Positions 48,101 through 57,731 of a stretch of DNA of 64,000 nt are shown here, piece after piece; within the stretch, counting starts at the first letter, position 1; each line of letters begins with the position of its first letter. Below the pieces are notes generated by a model that searched no databases, had not been told where the DNA came from, and saw only the letters and a program-made list of their open reading frames with translations. A program made the translations under genes and the position numbers. The stretch spans positions 11,825,501-11,889,500 of the forward strand of contig JAWQUS010000008.1 in assembly GCA_036365455.1 (NCBI GenBank), read 5' to 3'. Source of the DNA: Macrosoma leucophasiata. Taxonomy: Eukaryota > Arthropoda > Insecta > Lepidoptera > Hedylidae.

Positions 48101-48511
48101 GAATGACATGAAATAATAGCAAACAATGGAACATTTAAAAACAACTTACCAACACCTTCATAATTTACTATAGATTAGTCAATTACTTACACAGCTCCAT
48201 AATATATTCATATCGTTGCAATATCTTATTGCTTTTATTATGGAAAATAAGACATTGTTTTCTTATAGCATCTAAACTGCCTCTTCGTTCAGTCTAGAAA
48301 ATAATTTTGTTGATCATTTAGGTAAGTACCTAGATACAAAAAAAGTCCCCCTACATGAAAATCTATATCTATGTCTAAACAAAATTAAATTACTTACCGA
48401 TCCTTGTTCCTTATGTTCGTAAATTATTAAACCTGAATTCTTCAATGTTATTATATTTCTGAAATTTGTATTGTTTGCATCTTTACAACTGTCACAATAA
48501 CGTAACATCAT
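45103..48511 (-). CDS. ERICH6/FAM194-domain protein, 780 residues
   Basis: Minus-strand exons 5'-3': 48511-48398, 48293-48191, 48098-46888, 46816-46718, 46222-46045, 45822-45705, 45622-45103; phases agree, 2343 nt. The N terminus is cysteine-rich (YCDSCKD, TKCFNCKNL, ICEHCRHKKARYKCKRCNF), so zinc binding is likely. A long lysine- and serine-rich middle (exon 3) looks disordered. The C terminus, from about residue 520, follows the FAM194 domain pattern: RLLFYPTGEKFAVFGEDG, then VLASFDHIGNGVVYDHCGNT with RLKYNQCEG, then GRWKWHALNDPP. Vertebrate relatives (ERICH6, FAM194A) have no settled biochemical role. The start could be an internal Met if an upstream exon exists. TTTATT at 44986-44991 is a polyadenylation signal on this strand. 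Confidence 0.75.
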
Positions 48512-49095
48512 GCAATTTTATATAGACGAAAATATTCTTGCATTTCTGAAACAACGTTCTCGTTTCTATTCCTTTTTTATTGTGTATAGGTGGTATATAG
48601 GTGTATAGTAGGTTTGTAAGTAGGATTATTGTAATTGAGTTATCGAAACACCCTAAACAAAAACGCGTAAATACGTGAGGTACCTACGTATTTGAGGACT
48701 TTATGCCATTTGATATTATGTGACTCGCCCACGGTTTAGCTCAATTACATTACATACAAATATTAGTCATCTACCTCTCTCAAGTATTGCTTTACTCAAA
48801 GATTGCAACAACAAACAGTCCTGAGCCGCCTGGTGGAAAAGCCTGCCTACGCTTCCGGCAAGCGGTCGCCACTGGAGACTCTTCTGCCCCTAGTGGCGGT
48901 CGGTTTTTCGAGTTATGTGCCCTTGCCCACTGCCACTTTAGTTAATCGGTGGGCTATGTCAGCTACTTTGATTTTCACGCGGATCTCCTGATTTCTGATT
49001 CGATCACACAGATCACAGATTTCACCATGCATGACTTGTTCCTTCTTAATGAGCCCCACTACTGGGCACTGGAAGTGCTCAAGGCCCAGCGGCTG
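48512..49095. other. Upstream spacer with GC-rich repeat
   Basis: 48790-49090 is G+C-rich and reads on the minus strand like a worn LINE 3' coding region (EISNQEIRVKIADIAH, then KVAVGKGT), with stops. I treat it as repeat debris, not a gene. Confidence 0.4.
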
Positions 49096-49097
49096 GT

Positions 49098-49445
49098 GTA
49101 GATTATAAACGATCTACTCGGTTAAGTACTACGGGCGCGGTCGGGTGTGTGATGGGTGACCGCTAGTGGCAAATTAAAATGCGCGTTTCCGTGCTTCGAA
49201 AGCTTAAGCTTAAGCTGTCGGTCCCGGTTGGTCCCGGTTGCTATCGATAGATAGCAGTCGTTAAACCTTGTCGAAGGCCTTATGGGCGGTTTGAAAACAT
49301 CCGACAGCGGGTTGGCCACTAACCCGTATCTCCACAAATCCGCATTGGAGCAGCGTGGTGGAGTAAGCTCCAGGCCTCCTCCCAAAAAAGGGGATAGACT
49401 CGTGCCCAGCAGTGGGACGTATAATGGGTTGCTATTATTATAATA
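49098..49445 (-). repeat. Dispersed repeat R1, copy 2 (inverted)
   Basis: The reverse complement of the copy at 10378-10745, with a short internal duplication near 49217 (GGTCCCGGTTGGTCCCGGTT). Confidence 0.7.
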
Positions 49446-49449
49446 AGCC

Positions 49450-51100
49450 CCATAGTGAGCGTATCTTACGATTGTTAGGCGGCGTGCCAAGAAATTGTTG
49501 AAGGAGAGAAAAGAATATGCCCAAAAATATATATAAAAAAGGGTAAAACATGAAATATTAAATAAAAATGAAGCCTCCTTCCCTCAGAAAGTTGCCTTGC
49601 GCGCCCGCCATTTGTATTCAGCTGACCCGAACACGCCCCCAATGCTTCGGTGGCTGATGGGGCCGGGGAAAGAGAGCTACCTTAAGCGCGAATTTTGGTG
49701 ATAGATGAAACCGTCGCCGTTGCACGAAGTGCACAACAGCGGTACAGGCCTTACTTACCTACTCTATGATCGGTGGCAGTCGTCTTGGTCATTGGTCTGT
49801 GGTCGGCAGTCGGTGACAACCAATGTCAGTAATGCACTTCCATGACACTGACACCGACCACAGAGTTGCCAATTTGTAAGGGATTCCCCAAATTGCGGGG
49901 AATTTCAAGTTGAGTAGGTAATTATTGGGATTGGCATTAAATGGGGAAAATGCGGCGATTTTGACAACACACCTTTAACGTAGTAACCAATGTAGTAATG
50001 TAGTAATTTTAATTTTAAGGGATCTCACAGAGCAAATATTAGTTTTTTTTTTCGAAGTGACTAATCTGCCAGTAACCGAATGAATAATATATAATTATTT
50101 GTCCAGCTAAAGTCTTTTGTTTTTTTTTTACAATTACGCATCTTTGGTAGATGATCATCCTCCTTTCCACTTTCTCCCTTCCCCATAGCCCCCTCCCCTT
50201 CTTCCTTCGAAATTGAATGTTTTTAACGGCAACAGCGCTATTTTATCCCAAACTTTAATCATAATTATGGGGTTATGACGGTCGAGATAGTTAATTTTTT
50301 ATCATGATTTTAACATGTTTTTTTTTGTACGGCTCTGTAATTTCCGGCACTGAGGAATAACACCTAATGCCTCAGGAGTGGCAGCGCATCTGCATTTTGA
50401 CCTCTGATCGTTGTGTAAGTGTCTATAGGCTGCAGTCATCACTTAACATCAATGTGAACTGCACGCTTGTTTGCCACTTTAATTACATGAAAAAAAAATA
50501 ATTAAAATATTCAATTCATCCGGCTACTGGCAGAATGGACTCAGCTTTTCTGTTAGTAAATGACTACCGAAATAATAATAATATATAATTCATCCAATTC
50601 GGTTATGTACTGGAAAAAGTATATACATTTATTTATCCGGTTACTGACAGAATAGACAAAGCCTATTTTCACGCACGCGCGTCCTTCTAAAATTGTTCAA
50701 AAAAATTAATGAAATGGACGACATTTGTAGATTTCACGAAGGTAAGAAGTAAATTTTTTGTGCTCGCACGTTCTTCTTAAATTCCCGGTAATAGAAAATT
50801 TCTAAGTATATTTTGAATCCAACAAAATTAACTTAGAAAGGGATGTTGCAAAAATGTATGGACCTTCGGCCATGTATTGTACACAATATCATTAAACAGG
50901 CAAAATCGTTTTTTACTGCATATTTTCACTTATTTAGCTTTGTTTTACAAAACATTATTTGCAGTTAGAATTGCAACTCAAAACCAACATGGTGAATATG
51001 GTGGGCGATGTCATTTTGACATTTTCATTTTCGTTATTGTTTTTTGCTTTTATAGTACTTGGAGAAAAAAAATATGTTTTCTAAATACTATCGAAATAGA
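49450..51100. other. Spacer with repeat fragments
   Basis: Contains a foldback family fragment at 50325-50490 and three scattered copies, in both orientations, of a GGTTACTGGCAGAATGGAC-like string (50070, 50520, 50635). 49560-49760 is unusually G+C-rich but has no coding pattern I recognise. Confidence 0.4.
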
Positions 51101-51124
51101 TTGATCCCAAGTAGGGTTGTTGAG

Positions 51125-51255
51125 GAAGTGATTATGAGGAAGAGGAGGAGGAAGAGGAATCGTGATGCGCCAATTTAGAGGATGCGGATGAGGAAGAGGA
51201 TATTTTTATGAGGAAGAGGATGAGGAAGAGGAAGAGGAAGAGGAAGCAGATGACA
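51125..51255 (+). repeat. GAGGAA purine tract, left end of hAT-like element
   Basis: Repeated GAGGAAGAGGAAGAGG units with GATGAGGAAGAGGAT variants. A matching tract lies at 53615-53730. Confidence 0.8.
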
Positions 51256-51261
51256 TAATAA

Positions 51262-51625
51262 TAATAGCAACTCTTGAAACGTCCCACTGCTGGGCACTGG
51301 GCACGAGTTTCTCCCCTTCTTGAGGGGAGGTCTGGAGCTTACTCCACCACGCTGCTCCAATGCGAGTTGGTGGAGTTACTTGCAAGGGTTAGTGGCCAAC
51401 CCGCTGTCGGATGTTTTCAAACCGCCCATAAAGCCTCCGACAAGGTTTAACGACTGCTATCTGTCGATAGCAACCAGGGCCGTCGGCGTCCTGCTCTCCG
51501 AAGCACGAAAATGCGCATTTTAATTTGCCACTAGTGGTCACCCGTCACACACCCGACCGCACCCGTATCGCTTAATCGAGTAGATCGCTTGCGTTCTACA
51601 CCAGCCGGGAGGCCTTGCGCGCTAC
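51262..51625 (+). repeat. Dispersed repeat R1, copy 3
   Basis: Colinear with 10378-10745 (ACTCCACCACGCTGCTCCAA, CCGACAAGGTTTAACGACTG, GAGTAGATCGCTTGCG). It lies inside the hAT-like element. Confidence 0.7.
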
Positions 51626-51735
51626 AGAAAGATGAGAAGAGGATGATACGAAGATATAAATACTAGCGGACCCAACCTAAAATCCGCTGTCCTGTTTCTA
51701 TCTACTTAACTAAGTATATACATATGTATATACAA

Positions 51736-51800
51736 AAAAATAATTAAAAGAGCATTTTGAAGTGGTTGGTCCACTACAAAATGCTCTTTTAATTATTTTT
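51736..51800. repeat. Perfect 23-bp inverted repeat
   Basis: Arms 51736-51758 and 51778-51800 (core TTAAAAGAGCATTTT) are exact complements; the loop contains AGTGG and CCACT, which extend the stem. Confidence 0.75.
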
Positions 51801-51861
51801 ACGAATGAATCTAAAATCTTAACCATTCTCAAAACACATACGATAAAGAATCATCAAAATT

Positions 51862-53092
51862 GGTCCAGCAGTTAAAGACGTGTTCAGTGATATATCTACA
51901 CAACGACATTGCTAAGGCCTTTGACCGGGTCTGGCACAGGACACTTCTCGCGAAACTTCCATCCTACGGTCTTCCCGAAAGGCTATGCAACTGGACAGCC
52001 AGCTTTCTGTCTGAGTGTTATATACAAGTCTTAGTTGACTGTCAGCGCTCAGACAGACTACCTATCAACGCTGGTGTGCCGCAAGGCTCTGTGCTATCTC
52101 CCACGCTTTTTCTTCTGCACATCAATGAAATGTTGGAGCAAAACTCCAATTTTCATTGCTAGACCGATGATAGTACGGGATATGCACATTACACTGGCCG
52201 TGCAAATGCCTCTCGGACACTTATTGAGGAAAGAAGGACTAGACTTGTGTCTGAAATCGAGCACTCTCTGAAGCGGGTCTCGGATTGGGGTCGACTTAAT
52301 TTAATGCAGTTCAACCCCTCGAGGACACAAGTCTGCACGTTCACCGCTAAAAAAACGCCATGCATTGTAGCACCACAGTTCCAGGGCATTCCGATCGCCG
52401 TTGGTAAGAGTATCTGTATCCTGGGCGTTGACATATCGAACGAAGTGCAATTCGGGAGTCACATTGAGTGTAAGACCAAGTTGGCATCCAAAAAGCTAGG
52501 GGTGCTTAACAAAGCCAGGCAGTATTCACTTTCACTTCGGGGCAGCTACTACTACTCATACTCATATGTGGGCGGGAGCCCCCAAATACTAGCTTGGTCC
52601 ACTTGACTCCCTACAAAAACGCGCCGTTCGTATTGTTAACGATTCAGGACTTACTGACAGGCTCGAACATCTGAGCCTACGCAGAGACATTGGGAGTATG
52701 TGCGTTTTGTACCGTCTCTACAATGGTGAATGCTCTGCTGAACTGTTTGACATGGTGCTACCATCTATTTTCCTACACCGTACTACCCGCCGAAGAGAGA
52801 AGTTCCACCCACACCGACTGGACACCTGGCAGTGCTCAACGGTGCGGTTTTCACGTTCGTTCTTGCCCAGAACGTGTAAATTGTGGAACGAACTTCCCTC
52901 TGAGGTGTTCCCTAGGTGCTACATTAAGAGGTTCTTCAAAGTGGCGTCAAAGGAGTCCTTCAGGGCTGGCAGCGCGTTGGCAACTCCCCTGGTGTTGCAA
53001 ATGTTCATAGGCGACGGTGACCACTTTCCATCAAGTGGCCCGTCTGCTTGTCTGTCAACCTACAGACATAAAAAAAAACACACGCACACCAA
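51862..53092 (+). pseudogene. Non-LTR retrotransposon reverse transcriptase fragment
   Basis: 5'-truncated jockey-like LINE. Recognisable are DIAKAFDRVWHRTLLAKLPS, NAGVPQGSVLSPTLFLLHIN, then the catalytic box reading C-stop-TDDST at 52156-52175 where Y/FADDS is expected. SEIEHSLKRVSDWGRLNLMQ, ILGVDISNEVQFGSH, CVLYRLYNGECSAELF and FLPRTCKLWNELPSEVFP follow. Frame changes occur near 52165 and 52550. It ends in an A-rich run at 53071-53079. It lies inside the hAT-like element. Confidence 0.85.
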
Positions 53093-53759
53093 AAGAAAAG
53101 ATGAGTGAATGACACAATTTCATTTAGGAATTGAAATTAAAATAAGAATGCAGTCTTTATTTCTTTGTTAATTAGGTATTTAAGTCGAATATTAGTAATC
53201 AAAATAAAAGAATTGAATACTATTAATCAAAATTTATTTTAAATAGGGAGGTTAATTTTATTAAAAAAATATTTGGACGCTGTTTTCCCTAACAACGGGT
53301 TTTATAGTTCATCATATACCAATACAGCATTGCTAAAAAGTCGTTTGCTGGTACATACATTTGATGGAAGAGATGATAAATAGGTATTGTAAAGATACAG
53401 TTCTGTAAAGCCCCGAATATTTGGTTTTTTTAAGTTAAACGCGTATAAACAAAATAATGTATGTCAATAAAATTAAAACAAACAATCAACGAATAGCGCC
53501 GGTGGCGGGTGGGAAGGTCTCGCTCGCCTGTTCGGCCTGGCCTGGCGTGTGCGTTGCCATCGATACGCGACGCGCATGCGCAACAAAATTCCTCATAAAT
53601 TCCTCTTAAATTTTGAGGAAGCGGTAGCGGAAGAGGATTTTTTTATTTTCATTTTTGAGGATACGGAAACGGTTGAGGATCCCAAAATATTGCGGAACTT
53701 CCTCATTATGAGGAAGAGGAAGAGGAATCCTCAGCAACCCTAATCCCAAGCGTCGGCTG

Positions 53760-54081
53760 TATCGCCGCCATGTTGAACATAGTTAAAAATTATAAAATTG
53801 TTTGAATTAAATGTGGTTGTAACTCTAAAACATATTCTTGAATAAATTCATTATTTTTTTTCGGATTCTTCTTTTATTTTTTGAGGACGTGTACGAACTA
53901 GAGCCGAGCTCATAACATCTCCTTTTCGGAGACTGACTTAGGTTTTTGGGGAATATGAAGTAAAAGCGTTGGCAGCCCTGCAGGTGTCAATGTCAGATTT
54001 TATGTCAGACTGAGTAGAAAATTTATCAAGACGAAGATCGTTGTATTGTAACCAAAATAATTTTGAAATCAGTAAATAATC
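53760..54081. other. Spacer / LETMD1-like upstream region
   Basis: No repeat or gene is recognised. It presumably holds the promoter and 5' leader of the downstream gene; no clear TATA box is seen. Confidence 0.4.
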
Positions 54082-56400
54082 ATGTCTATTTACAGAATTG
54101 TAGCGATTTCGAAATTAATGATTCAATGTAACCGTGCAAATCCTATGATAACGACAAATTACGAAAGAATAAACAACTGCAGGTATGTGACGATCTTTTT
54201 GAATTTAAAAACGCTGTAACAAAATTTTGTAAACAACAAAATATCTCTAAAAATAAGTTGTTTGTAAAGCTATTTTTATACCTGTTTATCCATTGTAAAA
54301 TTTACGCCGAATTTACTTGGCATCGAATTTATTAAGTCGCATGAGGAATAACAGACCCATGATTTTTGTTTACCTACCTATTTCTATCAGGTAGCAATAG
54401 AATATTTTTGTTGGTTATAATTTGTAATATTTTTCATAATTTCAGATTTCGAATTGCAGAACGATCTAAACATAGTAAAGCACTTAAAAATGAAAAAGAA
54501 AAGTTAAGAACGTACATAGTACAAAGATATATCAATTATGTTAAAAATTATACCAATTTACTAGAAAATAGGTTCCCGGCGGCAATGAAAATGTACAGAG
54601 TATTTAGTGTAGGCATCAAAGATTTTCTACTAGACTTAAAGACATATATTTCATTGAGATTTAAAATATCCAGAGATCGAGGATTCTCTGGTATGAGTCG
54701 TCAAGATATTGAATTATATGGAAAAATGCCATCAGATATGTGGAGAATAGCACCAGTATTAATTTTATCTGCTATTCCATTTGGAAACTACATCATATTC
54801 CCATTGGCGTAAGTTTATTTTTCCCTATTTATTCATTTTTTCCACCTGTCCACTGCTTTGTTCCCAAACGTATTATAGATTACTAAGTTCAGTATTAAAT
54901 ATATTAATAACTCCTTATTATACATTGTGACATTTGAAAAAAAAATCTTAATTTTTGTTATAGTAAAACTACAAAATAGCCTTATCAAAAAAAATATTTT
55001 GATTGTACACAAGTAATTAATTATGTATGAATCACCCAAATTGCAATATGCTCATAGAATACAGATAACTTAAAACACACACAGACAGACAACTTAATAT
55101 CTATTCTTCTGCATTTAGTTATTTTTAACTATGTGATGTTTCAGATTTTTAAAACCGAAAACATTATTGTGTTCCCATTTCTGGTCTATACAACAGAAAG
55201 CAGAATTTTCGACTCAAGATCTACAGGAACGTCTCAGACATAATCGACCTGTCTTCAGAGCTTTGCAAGCTAAATTGGATTCTGTTACTGATGTTGAATT
55301 GAAAAAAAAATGGAAGAGAGTTATTGCATTGTTGGGATCCGGAGTACATCCAACCCCGAATGAAGTTTTAGCATGCAAAGATTTATTTATAAATGAACCG
55401 TATCAGCTCACTAGCTTGTCATATGGACACATGGTGAGTATATAAAATGTAAAATAATTAAAATATATATAGGTCAACAATTAATAACACTTTGACTATT
55501 TACTTAGTATATAGGTAAGTGTTGCATAATTTGGGGGAGACAATGCCACAATCGCCACACTCATAGAGCAACACCGGCTGGGGGCGGACTGGAGGGGAGT
55601 AGCCATATGCAGGCTTTCCCTTCTGTCAAAGAACAAGCCCATATGCTCCTCCATGCCTCTCAGCTAGATATTTAAATGTGTTAGTGAAATTGCTTATGTA
55701 TTTTGTTAAAGTCAAGGTATGAGTTTCGTAGTAATAGACGATTTTTGTAGTGCGAGTGTGTGTCACACGTATTTCCCCCCGCAAAAAATGACAAATATTT
55801 TTAAATCGGTAATAAACGCTATGGCTACTCCCCTCCGGTCCACCGCGAGTGGTGGCCCGTGTTGCACTATTGCCACACTAGACAGAGGGCTTGACGATTG
55901 CAGTGGCGGTAGTTTTATTGCAGGATACTGCCTAAACCGCAGTGTTGTATTTACTACCGCATGTTGGAATGATTTGACCACCATTATTTGGTTGAATGAC
56001 TGCACTAGTGGAAGAATGATCCTCCACTATGGGGATTTTGGTGTACACTAAAATGTTACTTTAATCATTGTTTCAGGGACACTTATTAAAGATACATGGA
56101 TTAAAAAAAAGTTTGTTTAGAAGAAAGAAATTAAAATACAGAGCTTTCTTATTACTTGAGATGGATAAAGCGATAATACGTGAAGGTGGCGTGGATCTGC
56201 TGAATATGGAATCATTAAGGAATGCGTGTCATATTAGGGGATTAAATAGTAGTCATCTATCAAACCAGGACATGAGGGACTGGCTTCAACTGTGGTTGCA
56301 GGTGTCACAAAATGTTGACACGAAAACATATTCACTGCTATTACATTGTCCCATATTTTTCGCATATAATCATCCACAAAATTGGGTTCTGATATATTGA
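54082..56400 (+). CDS. LETM1-domain protein, LETMD1-like, 358 residues
   Basis: Exons: 54082-54182, 54446-54808, 55145-55433, 56077-56400; phases agree, 1077 nt. The N terminus (MSIYRIVAISKLMIQCNRAN) is basic, lacks acids early and fits a mitochondrial targeting sequence. One membrane segment lies at about residues 134-156 (APVLILSAIPFGNYIIFPLA). A LETM1-type domain follows, with HLLKIHGLKKSLFRRKKLKY, EGGVDLLNMESLRNACHIRG and LSNQDMRDWLQLWLQVS. Vertebrate LETMD1 is about the same length and sits in the mitochondrial inner membrane. LETM1 itself is longer and has EF hands, which are absent here. The exact insect function is not established. AATAAA at 56613 is the likely polyadenylation signal. 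Intron 3 hosts a MITE. Confidence 0.88.
55559..55871. mobile_element. MITE family C, copy 3, in a LETMD1-like intron
   Basis: CATAGAGCAACACCGGC at the left and GGCCCGTGTTGCACTATTG at the right are inverted repeats. The interior TATTTAAATGTGTTAGTGAA and TTCGTAGTAATAGACGAT match the copy at 8605-8849. Confidence 0.7.
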
Positions 56401-56874
56401 AAAACATATAGTTTTAAATAATTTGATAATCCTTTGCTTTTGACTGTAACATGTGATTAACTATATTATTTGCATAGGCTGTTGCACCTGCATATAATGC
56501 TATGTACAATTTTATTAATGTGATTCGCACAAGTACCTAACTTTTTTGCATTATTTATGATTATATTATTATTATGTTCTTATAGTGCTATTTAAGTTTG
56601 TGCTATTAATGCAATAAAAATATCTTACATGATATTTTTGGTTTGTTAAATAAAGTTTTGTTTTCAATAAACAAAACTCTTAAAATGAACTTTGGTACTT
56701 ATTTTCTATGGTTCTAAAACCTATCCTTGTAGCTTAGTTAATCTTGGCTATAAGTAAGACTTGCATCTTGGGGACATAGCAGCAATCTATTGCAAGTGGA
56801 AAGATTCTCAACGGCCCAGGGATGCCGTTGAACATTTTTCCACTTGGAAATGTCAATAGTAGCCTGTTATATAA

Positions 56875-57078
56875 ATGAAATACGCTTACACTCACAGCCC
56901 CACAGTAGGTATAAACCTGTGTCGTGGGTGCCGTTGTACACATACAACACATACACAAACATCCAGACCCGAAACAAATAGCTGTAGGCCATCCAAATAT
57001 TTGTCCCGGTGCGGGGATCGAACCCGCGACCCTTTGAATCAAACGGTCATCTCACACCGCTGGACTAACCGGGTCGTC
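56875..57078 (-). repeat. tRNA-derived SINE, family 1, copy 2
   Basis: The reverse complement of 40856-41060 along its length. The B box reads GGGTTCGATCCCCGCACC on the minus strand and the A-box area GTTAGTCCAGCGGTGTGAG. It lies between the LETMD1-like gene and the thrombospondin-repeat gene. Confidence 0.8.
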
Positions 57079-57103
57079 AAATATATATCTATATAAGACT
57101 AGC

Positions 57104-57285
57104 TGTTGCCCGCGGTTTCGCCCGCGTGGATGTCGTTTTATAAATATTTTTCCTGAATTTTCTTTTCTATAAACCTCACGGAGCCTGAGACCTTTCCAAC
57201 GAATGCAAAACCGTGGAAATCAGTTCGTGCGTTCTGAAGTTATAGCGTCAGGAAGGAAAACCCGACTTATTTTTATATAATAGAT
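57104..57285 (+). repeat. LINE-like tail repeat (CCCGCGGTTTCGCCCGCGTG type)
   Basis: ACTAGCTGTTGCCCGCGG with TTTCGCCCGCGTGGATG, ending TTTTTATATAATAGAT, is the standard form of a very common lepidopteran repeat related to 13605 and 21104. Confidence 0.65.
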
Positions 57286-57474
57286 AACTATGTGCACTAC
57301 TGGAACTTGGAGAAGGCTTGGGTGTAAAAATTTTGGTGCTTTATGGTATAGGGTGTGGTTAGCTTGTTGTGTTGCCAAACTCAAAGTGTCTCTGAGAATG
57401 TGCTTCACCCGAAAAAAGCCAACACTGTCGCCTCCCTGTATGTAATAAATTTATGGATAAATTAACTTCATATC

Positions 57475-57515
57475 CACTTATGGGACTTGGCGTGAAGATA
57501 CATACATAAATATAT
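57475..57515 (+). repeat. LINE 3'-terminus scrap
   Basis: GGGACTTGGCGTGAAGATAC then ATACATAAAT matches only the last bases of the LINE at 9205-9830. Confidence 0.55.
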
Positions 57516-57731
57516 CCACTTAATATTGAACTTTAGATATCGGTTTACTTAAGCAGTATAATTTCGTATAAAAACTATGTTGATACTTTTTATTCTGGAA
57601 TCATTATTTAATTTTTGCTTTTTTGTCTGTCAAATATGTCACTGCGTATGCCTAAAATTGCAAAGCGAATGTAATTAGCACGTAATAAGGATCTCTGATT
57701 TTTTAATAATAATTTGTATAATTATCTAAGA

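Larger units (their letters stand above)
51112..53742. mobile_element. hAT-like non-autonomous transposon with nested insertions
   Basis: Ends TAGGGTTGTTGAGGA and TCCTCAGCAACCCTA are 15-bp inverted repeats with one mismatch. ATCCCAAG occurs immediately outside both ends (51104-51111 and 53743-53750), an exact 8-bp target duplication as in hAT transposons. Purine-rich GAGGAAGAGGAAGAG tracts lie inside both ends. The interior holds an R1 repeat (51262-51625), a 23-bp hairpin (51736-51800) and a dead LINE (51862-53092). No hAT transposase is seen. Confidence 0.75.

Noticed and set aside
52690..53108. Two overlapping open frames read as separate small genes
   Set aside because: One is the C-terminal part of the dead LINE (FLPRTCKLWNELPSEVFP); the other is its shadow in another frame.
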